A stretch of 64,000 nucleotides of DNA from Channa striata (taxonomy: Eukaryota > Chordata > Actinopteri > Anabantiformes > Channidae): assembly GCA_033026295.1 (NCBI GenBank), contig CM065170.1, positions 15,758,040-15,822,039 of the forward strand. The letters are read 5' to 3'. Under the pieces are notes generated by a model that was given only the letters and a program-made list of their open reading frames with translations, made no database searches and was not told the origin of the DNA. This document shows positions 27,801 through 39,800 of this stretch, one piece after another; position 1 is the first letter of the stretch; every line of letters starts with the position of its first letter. Made by a program: the position numbers and the translations under genes.

Positions 27801-30800
27801 CAGCTAATGGGCTAAACTCAACCATATCAGGGACGACCATGCCCCTTAAGAAACAATATACCCATGAGGGCTCATCATTGGAGATATTGAAGGAAGGGAG
27901 GTGTGTGGAATGCTGGGGGAGTAAGTCAATAGGAGTCCCTGATCTCCAGCACTGCCTTGATGAGACTGAGGTCTGATATCAGGGTTTTTAAATATTCACG
28001 CTTGGAGCTTTGGAATAGCTGTGAGGATCAGCAGGGCACCACACACCATTAAGAGCTCAGCTATCCCCAATTCACCCATACTCAGAGGACAGAGCTCTAG
28101 CCAATGAAGAAAATTACTCTAAATGAGAATTTCCTCTGTGTCTCGCTGAGTCGGAAATATGCCAGATGTTTAGTGGCTGAGGCACTTTACCCTGTGCTGA
28201 ATTTGAAGTGTGCGCCAATGATACTCTTAATGTCAATTAGAGTGTGGTATTCTGATCCATGCCTAGGTGTGAAAAGAAAAAAATGTCTTCTCTAGGTTTA
28301 TGACCCCGAGATCTCAAACGATTTAACTAATTAAGTGCGTGTGTTTGTGTGTGGTACCTGATACCTGATTATCCACAGCTCAGCTGCACTGTTTAGCATA
28401 ACCAGCAGAGACTGCAGGGAATTATTGGTTCTGCATCTTGTTAGATTTGGACAGGGGCAGGCCAAATATTCTCAGCATTCATGGTAGGCTAAGCTAAGTT
28501 GTATGATCTAACTCATCAAAAAATTTTAATAAGCAGATTTTACAGAATGTCAAATAATCTTTTAGTAGTACATTTCCTTTACCAAAAACACTTTCCGAAT
28601 ATTTATGAAGTTGCCTACCTTAACCTCCTTCAGGAGTGCTTGTGCCTCCTCTCGCTCCTGACGGCAGAGTTTAATCACGTCCTGGGTTTCTTGGTCCTTC
28701 TTAATCCTGCTGTCCTCCAGCATTGCCTTCATGTTGTCCAGTTCCTTCTGATGCACCTCCCTCTCAAGCCGCAGCTGCTGCCCTGTTGTCGCTTGCTCCT
28801 GCTGCACCGCTGTCAGCTTAGCCTGTAGTTCCATGGTGGTTTTCTGGAGATCCTTTTTGGAGCTCTCCACCTCTGCCATTTGCTGGACAAGCTGAGTATG
28901 GGCTGAGTTCATCTGCTTAAGGGCAGCCTGGAGCTCAGCTTGTTTGTCCAGGTCTCGCTGACCACAACGGGCTTGCATCTCAGCCCGCTCCTCTAGCCTC
29001 TGGTTTTCTTCTCTTAGTCTTGCTTGAACGGCTTCCTGACGCCGGGTCTGGTCCTCTAGTAAAGCTGAGGCCTCCTCACCTAGTGTTAGGAGTGCTGTTA
29101 GGATCTTGGTAGAGATCTGTAATGATTCTTTAGCTGCAGTGGATTTTGTTAAATAAGCATTCGCACTTTATCAAACACCCAAATCTAAAAAAGGAAAGGA
29201 CCCAATTCTACCAATAGAAATAAATCCTAATTCATGGCCTGATTTTTAAATAAACTATTATCATTACACACATATAGCCTGACTTCATAGTGGTTGTGTG
29301 GGAGAGTCTGTGTACAAACTCACTGATTTGTTACTTTTGGAATGTTTCTATGAGTCTGCTCATAGATGCTGCTGATACATTCAAATTCAGGAACAAAGTT
29401 CACTGAACGCACATTTTCCAATAAAAAACATGATGCACAGTCTATGGTCATATGAATATAATACATATTTATATATAGTATTCTTAGTGTCCCTAGTGAT
29501 TTGAAAGAAAAAAATCTATTTCTGGATCCCGCACCTCCCGTATTTCCTGCTCCAATGACAACTGGCGCTGGCGAGTCTCACACAACTCCACATCCTTGCG
29601 GTGGAGTTCTTCTTCACGCTGGGCCAAACGGCCTAGGATTTCAGCAAGCTCCCTGCGGGCTGCCTCAGTCTGCTGGCTCAGCGCCTTCAGCTGGGCCTGA
29701 GAGCTCTCCTTTTCCCTGACTGCCTGGAGGGAGAAAGAGTGAGCACAAGAGTGGAGGTGGGTGAGGGGGGGAGAGAAGGGAAATGAAGAATGACAAATGA
29801 AGAGGAGGAGGAAGATGGTGTATAAAAAGAGGAGCTCTAACAATAATGATGAGAGCAAGAGAAAGAGTGACAGAGAGACAGAGGGAGCGAAACATATGCA
29901 GTACCAGCTCTCGCACTGATAGGAAAATGCTAGCACTCAGCTCTCTGATAAGGGACAATGGTCAGGTCTGTTCAAGGCAGATTGCTTCTAATACTCCGGC
30001 TTTGACTGGAATTTGCAAAGACTTTGCTGTAGCTCAGAACCTAATCATTTAATTGAGCACTTGATTCTCTCCCCTAATTCATTAAGGGGGCAGAAATGAT
30101 TTTGTAATTAATTCGTGTCACGTCGAGTATGCCAGGTGGGAGTCTGTCTGTCTGTGAGGCGCGAGGCTGCTGACTGAGTTTGGAGGTGACTCACTCAGTT
30201 CAAATGAAATGGAAATCACTGGGAGGTGACTTTCAAGCTAATATTAATAGCCGGTCGTTAATTATTCAAGTAAGCAAAACTGCTGTAACATACTATGCAA
30301 AGATACTCCAACTACCTGGCTTCATATGTTTGGTTATATTAAGTTATTTCATACATAATTCAATACTTTGATTCTGCCTTTGGTAGGAAGGCCTCTGTAC
30401 TATTCAGACACAATATATTATTAATTAAGATGAACAGAATAAGGCATGTATCTCTGGCTTAAGTTAAAGAGAACAATAAATTAAACGCTGCATAACAGTC
30501 CATCCATTTTCTTTAACTGCTTGTCCTGTTCAGGGTTGCACGGGGCTGAAACCTATCCCTGCTGTCACTGGGTGAGAGGCATGGTACACCCTGGACATGC
30601 TGCGTCTATCTCAGAGAGATATAATTAGGCAGATGACCATTTACTCTAATATTCATATATACAAGGAATAACCTAACATGCACGTCTAACCTAACATGCA
30701 TGGGCAACTGTTGCATGTCGAAGTGTCCTTGGGCAAGACACTGAACCCTAAGTTGAACCCAGATGAGCATCCTGCCTGGTAGCCATCGCTATTGTGTATA

Positions 30801-33800
30801 TGTGTGTACCAAATTACTGTGAAAGTCGCTTTTTAAAAAGCGTCTGCCAAATGTAAATGTAAAATGGACCATTGGACTATGGGAGGAAACCCACACAAGC
30901 ACGGGGAGAATATGTAAACTCCACACAGAAAAGCTACAGTGTGCAGGTAGACTTGAACCGGAGACCTTCTAGCTGTGAGGCGGCAGAGCAAACTACTCCA
31001 CCACTATGTATTTCAATGTTCTGCATTTCCCTGGCGATGAGATCATGTTGATTTATTTCTCATTAACAAGATGTGAAACCGAGCGGCCTCCATACTATAA
31101 ATGAATTGATAGAGGACCACTGTCTATGACTTCAGCTTCACCAGTTTTATGGTGTGTACAAAATGTTCCTAACACTTGCCAATGTTTTGTGCATCACTTT
31201 AGCCAGTTGAGCCCAACCAGTTTCCTTCCACCAACCACTGATATACTCACACACAGACATTGGTAAGCTGCAGAAATGCAGGGAAACTCCTTGTCACCCA
31301 GGAGACACTACAAATCTGTTTACTTCTGGAGAAATGTATTTCATTAAAGACATACTGATTATTTACATTTTTCAAAAACACAGTGAAAGTCAAAGGAGTT
31401 GTGAGTGGGTCCATTGCTAAGAAATGCAACAAAGACAGTCAAAGGCTCAGCTGCTGTCCTCCTAGATGGCTGGCCACCAGCTTAACCAGCAGGAGCAGCA
31501 CCAGTCATGGTATTAGAAACAAACCTGCCTCAAGATGATGACTAAAGTTGCAACACAAAGTTATACACAGTCAATAACTCCCAGAAGCAGTTTCCAAGGT
31601 CTGGTAAAACTTAGTTCACACATAATTACAAGTGTGCAACAACTGGAAACCATACAGTGGAAGAATAACCACAGCTAACACAAATTAAAAAGCTGCAGAT
31701 TACAAACCATTTGTATTGATAGCTTGACTGCAGAGCACACAATTACAGATTTGTAACTCCTTATGGTTGTATATTGTATGTTATTGCTATAATGAATAAA
31801 GTAAAAAAATTGAGTTTCAGTGAAGAAATTAACATGTAAGAGTAAAGCATTTTGGATGTTTTTTCCATTTTAGATTTTTCAGATGATGGTGTTTTTAATT
31901 TAAGAGACTATACCTATTATAATCAGTCCCTCCAGGATTTCACTGATCTATTTGTGATTGTTGGGGCTAAACCGTCTAAATACGTAACAGCTTTTCTTTA
32001 AAAAGGGACTGATAAATACAGTGCTCAGTGATTGATCACTAAGTGGTCCCCTCTGAAGCCACAGATGATCTTGTACAACTGTTATGAGCAGTACAAGAAA
32101 TGTAAATTGATCTTCAAATTGTATACTACATAAGTGTGCTTTTAAAACAAGCAATATCTATGCAATATTTATAAGCCAGATCAGTTCTCTAGACTCAATC
32201 ATTTCTTGAGATGGATATTTTTTTTCACTGTGGAGAAAAAGCCAACATTATAAACATCAACAGTTACTTAGTCACAGCTGCTACTGTAGGATGTGGTGTC
32301 AGAAGTCTTGTAATAAATGCATCAGCCTCAACTGACCTGCGAGACCTTGTCAGTATGGAAGTGAACCTGGGCTCTTGCCTCCTCCAGCTCCTTCTGCAGT
32401 CTCTTGCACTTTGCTCTCCACTGGCGCACAGCCTCCTGGGCCCTGGTCTTCAATTCATTTCTGCTCCTTGTGCTCTCCTGGAGTAACGCCTCAGTCTCCC
32501 TCCTCTCTGCCTGCCCTCGGCTCTGTAACGAGGACAACATTTATGAATAAAAATGAAGTAAAATGTATATACATTTTCAATAATCTGTGTTTTAACCATA
32601 AGGTGGATTCTAAAATGTCTAATGGTACTAGACATTATGGCGACACTGGTTTTCCACTTTTTGCAATGTTCTAAACACAGCATGTGTCTGATTTAAATTA
32701 CCACTAGAAAAAGCACCTCGTGTGCAGAGTGCTTGATTTAAATTAACAGTACACTTATGAAATGCATGCATGACAAAGTAACCAATCAAAATACCTGTAT
32801 CTCCCTCAGCTGTTCAAGCATTCGTAATTGCTGTTGCTCCCGCCGTGCCAAGTCTGATGACAATTCCTGGTATAGAAAAAAGATAAAGGTCAAGCACCTG
32901 TGTTTATGTGAGCTCTTCCAATAAGAAACAAAAAGAGAGGGCAAAGGGAGACACAGGGTTGTAGAGAAAGGGTTTATGGCAATGGGAGGTATAAAAGAAA
33001 GAAGAAGACAGTTGATGCTTAAGGGGAGTCGGAGAAGATATAATGTACAATAAATACAATAAGGAAAATGCGAACAAAGAGAAAGCAGACTGAAAGGTCA
33101 AAGAAGGTTGAGACTGTGTTTACATGCTGCCAACAACTGGATTATCTGCAAGGCTCATCTGAAAAAGCAGGCAGTAAAAGAGACCTGCACTGGATTAGAG
33201 TCACATCCACAAGAAAAATAACAATCACTTTGAAGTGTCAAGTCTGACTAAAGTATAAGGTAAGGGCAAGTAAGGCTGCCCTGGCACCATTTAAGTATTT
33301 ACACTAAAGAAAACTGTCAGTCAGGGGTAATTATCTGTAGACTGTTTCAACACAAACCTGTATATAAATTTGGTCACCGAATAATTCAATTTCCTGCCCT
33401 TTTCTCCTCATTATACTTCATTTTTGCTCATTTTCGTTAAAATGAAATATTTGCAACGTGTTTTTTGATCTAGACATAAAAACCATAAGAGATGCCCCAG
33501 GTGATACATGCAAACACCCACTTCATCCTTTAACGTCTACTCTGCAATGGGGTAAATGTGGGAGTTTAAACACATTTTCAGTAAAAGACACATCAAAGGT
33601 TCAAGGAGTGTGCCAATGTTTAAAGAGCAGCTATTTCTACTAACATTTTATTGATACCCACTATACCTTGAATACTGCTGCTTAGTAAGGGGTTGTGTTT
33701 TCTTTTTCCAAGACTTTTCTGTTTCTTGTTACAGTGATGGAAGTGACACATCGCACCAGTCTGAGAAGGATAAATGACTGCTTGGTTGATTTCTGATCTC

Positions 33801-36800
33801 CTATTCCAACTGTCACTTCATCTGACGACTTTAAGAGGATCATGTGGCACGGAGTTGACAGAGGATGCAACCACGGATGAGAGGCACCCCACAAACTGAA
33901 ATAACCCTGCTCAGGGTAGAAATGCCTACACAAGCATAGTCAAATACAGGCTTTTGTCGTGTTCGTTTGGAGTCCAGCGGAGAAATCCTGTTCCCCATTA
34001 ATTTTTAAGAGGAAGATGGATGACGCATTACAACAAATAGTGTAATAAGCTCTTGTTGATTTATATAAAGCACACAGTGGGTCTTACAATTTATCTAATA
34101 CACACCTCCACCTGTAAACTGAGCTGAACTCTCTCCTTCTCCCTGCGGTCCAGAGCCCTCTTCAGTTCTTCAACTTCACCAAGGACTGAGGTCTTGCACA
34201 GCTGGACTCGCAGCTCTGCCATTTCTTTTTCCAGCTCCAAACGATCTGTGTGCATGTGCATGTTCGTGTGCATGCATAAATAAATAATAAAATTGTTGTT
34301 CAAAGGATTACAGCAGGTGAAGACAGCTAAATTAAAATGCATTTTGTAGTGACAGGAAACTATAGAAACCAAATGGAATGAGGAACTATAATAATTAAAA
34401 AAGTGTTTAAAGAATCCCAAGGACAGTACATATGGAACTGCTTCACACTTTCGGATGTGTTACTTTCAGGCTTTCAGTGCCCATGCAATGTATTTTGATG
34501 CCATAATTTGCAATGTATATGTGCTGTAAGAATGAACGGATTTCTACGTTTATCATGGCAAAACCCCACTCCTCTTTAGTATACATTTTTTAATGTATTT
34601 GTTGTCACCTGGCCCTCGCACTCCGCCTCTCCCCTCATCCTTGTCAGTGCGGCTGCCGTGTGGCTGCGCAGTGGGCTGAGAATTCTCCAGCTTGGCCCTC
34701 TCTGTCCTCTCCTTCCTTGTCCTCAGCAGCTCACCATGCATGTCCTCTACCTGGAGATTATCAGCCAAGTGTGCAGAACATAGACAAAGACATCTGACTG
34801 TCAGCCAGCTGGAAAAAAAAAAAAACTTAAAAGCTTTTCTTAAAAGCTTCTATACATCTTAATGTTTAGTTTTATGAAATTTACTGTGCAGCTGAATATA
34901 GATTCTGGTACCATACCCATAAACATACCTGTCGAACAAGGGACACTCTGTCATCTTCTGACTGTTCCAGTAGTTTTCTAGCTCCTTCCAACTCCTGCTC
35001 CAACTAAGGACAGCATAACGACAAGAACATCAAGACAAGACATAATGAAAAAGTGTAAGAATAGATGTAGGGTCAGCATGAGCTTAGTCTAAATGAAGCA
35101 TCTAAAATCTACCAATTTCAGTAAAATATTACAAGACAATGAAGTAGAGACTTTTTGCAGAGCAAATTTTAGTACGAAATGTTGTACTTTATAAACTACA
35201 GAGGATATGGAAAAAATATAATTATATAAAATATATTAAGGACTTGCTTCACTCACCTTGGACTTCTCCCTCTCTGCTTTCAGTAGCCTGGCTGTCATGG
35301 CCTCTCTCTCATGGGCTTGAACTTGGTGCCTCTCTAAAGTCTACAAAACAAAAATAGAATCACACATATATAAGAATTGCCATTGCGTCACAGCGTCCCC
35401 TCATCTCATCTTGTTAGGACAAGATACTGGCATCATGCTGGATTTGTACATGAGCTTAGATCCCACTCAATCCCACTCATTCTGAGCAGGCTGTGGTGAT
35501 GAATTACTGGCTGCTAGCAATAACATCCACCCAAGTGACTCATCATCTATTTGATTCACATCACAGCGGGCCCATCAGTGGGGAATAAATGTGCCCTCTG
35601 CTCTCCCTCCTCTTTTGCCTTTTAGTAGTAAAAGAGATTATTTTCCTCTTCGTTTCTTCATGCTTGTTTATTTAACCTTAATTTCTGGACAAATGCATTA
35701 TTTCCCTTCACCCCAGGCCCTGCTTGTGTCCCACTAGGGCACTACGAAGGAGAGGGATGCAAATTAATTGATAAGTACTATCATTACACTGTGTGCGAAA
35801 AAGTCAAGCTCAAGATGGTTACTACTCTGAGTACAGCCACGCAGTGACCCCTTGTGGTCTAAAATTAACCCGCAGCAAGCATAAGATATTAAAAAGGATG
35901 GGTGCCAAGATACTGATTAGCATGTACAAAGCGATTACCTCCACACCAACAAACAAGCAATAAGTAGTTCAATGTCTTGAATTATGCTGAGAATGCATAA
36001 AATTAATGGCATATGTGAAACTGTTGGCATCAAAGAGTGCATCAACCTGCGAGTCTACATCATTATTGTGTACCTAATCACAGACCATTCTTAGCTTTTA
36101 ATGCTTTTAGACAAGTGCAAGAAAAAAAAAACATGTTTGACGCGATACACAACAACATAGCAATTGCCTGCGCAGTGGCCTTGTGCACTGCCTCCAAGTA
36201 ATTGCCTAAGTTTGCTTTACAATCTCATAAAGCAGAGCAAAAGGGGCTAGGTCACGCAGCGGGACTGCTGCTTTCCCAAACAAATGAGGAGATCAGTACA
36301 TTAGGAAAAAAAAAACACTGTAAGAGACAGTGACCCAGCAAGTGCAGAGACATTTGGCTTTTTTTTCCTGGAAGTTCTTCGATTGTAATCTACCATTTTT
36401 GAAGGACAACACTTCCCAATCCATTAATACATGACTCAATATAATTGTTTGGAATATTACTTTCTTTCTTACAAGATGAGACCTTCATATTTCGCTTATT
36501 GTTGGACTATGTCATCTAGTACCACCCTCAAGCCAATAGATTTTAAGATGTAATAATTTAGTCAAATAAATTACATCTGAAGTATCTGTCTTCCCTCTTA
36601 CATTTTGCAGGAAAACTTCAGTTCAAGCAGTGCTGCCCTGCCAATAAATAAAACTGCATAGGCTAAACCAGCAACCCAATTTAGCCCTTTCTTTTTCTCC
36701 TAGCTGGCTCTACAGAATCTGATTAGAAGGACTTGAAAACCAACCTTACTGTTGCTACACAGAAATTGAGTCTAGCAGCAACATAATATATTATATTCTT

Positions 36801-39800
36801 GCCATATGCTTTATTTAATTTTGCCTTTTGTGCCAGCTTTATCCTTTTTTTTTGCTGTCACTTAATTGCCTTAAGTTCTGACTATTTTAATGTGTGTTGT
36901 CTGTTATATAGACACACACACACACACAAATTAAAGCATATTTCTGTTCTAGTTTACCCTGTCTTGCCAAATGCCTAATAATAGTTGTATGTGCCTTCAT
37001 ATAGAGTTTTTAAATGCTGTCTTTGAATGTGCGAGAAGAATAGACTAAGTGTCAACAGGGCAGTGTGGGATGGAGGGATTGCAGCAGATGAACTGGGGAG
37101 GACTGTCACCTCCTGCACATCGTCAGACATAGTCACACGCTGTTCAGGCCTTTTCTCTCTCTCAACAATCCTGTTTTCTGTATGCATCTCTCTCTCCAGT
37201 TCCTGCAGACGCCTCTCCACGCGAGTTGACACCTGCACACAGTAAAAATGAAAACACCTCAGGTCACACAAACATCACCGGTGCAGGAAAGGCAACAGGA
37301 TATCATAAATGGGACCACAGGAAATTAAAAGGGTGGGTGACAAATTATCTTTTAGAACTGACTGGAAATATTAAATTTGAAAAGCAACAATTCCCTGTCT
37401 AATCATGAAGCATCACATCCACCCATATAAGATAGTTAATACCTTTATCTAGTCCACAAACATGACAAGATAAAACATATTAAACATGTTGATTGTCATT
37501 TGGAGCTGCATATTTGCCACAGTAGTGATGGTGCCGTGTAGAGTCATGTGCTTGGAAATTATTATAAAATATTTGCTAAAGTTAAACTTATTTAAGATAC
37601 GTTAAAAGGCTTAAATTCGTATTCAAAACACAAAAATATTTGCACATTCCAGGAGCTTTCATCCATCAATAACCCTAAATTCAGGATGCCTCCACTTTTC
37701 TTCTCACATTCACAGAGTAAAAACGCATTTTTGAAGTACTGGAAGTGAAATACGCAGCCACAACTCACTGAGTCCTGTCTCTGGGAAGTTGTCATGTGCT
37801 CTGTGAGGCTTTCCATCGCCCGCCTCGTGTCAATTTCAGACCTATAAAAAACAGACAAATCCAGCAGAGTGAATATATTTACACAGCAGACTTCTCTGTC
37901 GTTTTGAAAAATCCTATTTCAGGACATCATTGATCAAAATGCGAATGCATCATGTGACCACTAAAAATAATTATGCACATTCAGATGTTGAAATACTGTG
38001 GTGGATCAATTTGGTCTGGTCAGCCACATCAGGGAAGAGAGATTTTTCAATAACTTCAAAATGTCAAATTTTAATGCAAGTTGAGAGAAAGATCTGCTGC
38101 CTTTTGACTTTGCAGTGCTGCCTCTGTAAGTTTTCGCTGGCACTTTTATTACTTTCTCATCAAGGAGATTTCAAAGCACAGAAATCTATGCATTATTTTT
38201 ATAGCTCAACCAAAAACCTTTTATATACAGTGAATATATAATGCAGAAGATCAATATCATGCATTGTTCTAGACATAAAACAAACAAGACTGTATAACTC
38301 CCCTTCACTTTGTGTGGATTATTAAATTACTATTATCCCAAAAGCTTCTAAATGCAATTTACTGCACGTAGATACAGGTAACAAAGGTAATTTGGTATTT
38401 CATTTAATAAACTGCAGGAGGAGTGGCCATTATACAGTGATTAATGGTTGCTGTGAAAAATTAATTAAGAAAATAGCCTGTTTTAATAGGCAGTTCAACA
38501 AAAAAATACTTAGGGCAAACCTGTTTTTCAAGTCCAACAGTGATTTATTAGTTTATTCATTTTGTGGCTTATGAATCTGGCTATGACACTTGACGATGAC
38601 TGTGACTGTTCTGTTCAATGCTAACAATCACCTGATTGGAAAAAAAGCAACGATGAAGAATGGCATATTTAAGCATATTTAATCGGATATTAGCTCAGCA
38701 CTGTGCTGTGTAAAACATGAGCTTGGCATCTTATTGTATCTTTAAATGTGTCCCTCTTCACAGATACAGTACCTATTTCTCCTGAAGATTTCCCTGTCCA
38801 GGTCATCAGAGAGTCTCTGCTGGTCACAATGCAGATCCCTCAAGGACTGATGCAAAGTATGAATCTATGCAAGACAGTCACATGAATAAATAAAAACACA
38901 GGAGATAAGTAAAGCAAAGCAGAGCTACCCATCATTGTTTCTACAGGAATGGCCATTTATAGCAACCACTAGAAGGAACACATCAGAAACAGATTTAAAT
39001 ACCAGATACATTATAGAGGGCAGTGAAACTAAAATAGCATATGAATATAATATTATCAAGGTCTTTAATTCCTTAAAAAATGCATAACACAATTACATTA
39101 AACAATTTCCCTATGGCATCAATAAAATTCTTTGAATCTTGAATAACAAATATATCTATGTTACGCCCTCTTAAGGCAACCTTGTGCAACTACATAAAGC
39201 AACAAGTGGCACTGATTGGTAGCTAGTCTGTTATTTCTTACATCCTCTCCTGTTAGGCTGGCATCTTTGAAGCGAACACCGGCAGACTGAGACCTCCTCC
39301 TCCTCCCTGGAGTGCCTGGATAGTCCCTCAGTGGAGATGTAGGGTAGAAACGCTGGCCCTCTGAAATCCCAGTTGTGCAGATGTTATGAAGTGTTTTTGG
39401 AAACAATATATTTAAACGTTAGCCAAAGAAATTGTATGCTAATTACTTAGAACCGTGTCCAAGAAACCACAAGATACAATAAAATGTCAAAATGTCTGTG
39501 TGACTGGCCTTTACACCTATTCACTTTAGAAATTATTCAGAAGTAGACTAAAATCAGAAGACAGCTCAGAACAAAGTCCTGTCCGCTCTTCTATCTATGT
39601 CTCCGTACCAGATCCCGAGCAAGCCTCCAGGTCACTGCTGTGCAGTGTCGAGGCTGAGGTTGAAGCACTCCGAACGCCATTGGATCTGATCCTTCTCTGC
39701 GTCTGCAGCTGGCTGATCGACTCCTCCAGGTTCTCTCTGAGCTGATTTGGAAAGAAATATGGCCAATATTTGTGCAGCAGAAAGACAAATCAACTACATC

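Noticed and set aside
28499..28828. 109-codon plus-strand open frame, Leu-rich
   Set aside because: Mirror of the Glu/Gln-rich coiled coil of CEP128 exon 15 on the other strand.
29493..29936. 147-codon minus-strand open frame with a hydrophobic start
   Set aside because: It is CEP128 exon 14 plus pyrimidine-rich intron in front of its acceptor; the hydrophobic part is the translated polypyrimidine region.
30935..31004. tRNA gene on the minus strand
   Set aside because: The A/B-box-like sequence is the head of a SINE; it cannot fold into a full cloverleaf as written.
34111..34245. Alternative shorter end of CEP128 exon 11 at the GTGGAG donor
   Set aside because: It would drop VE, which is conserved in the mammalian protein, and the next donor (GTGTGT) is in place to keep it.
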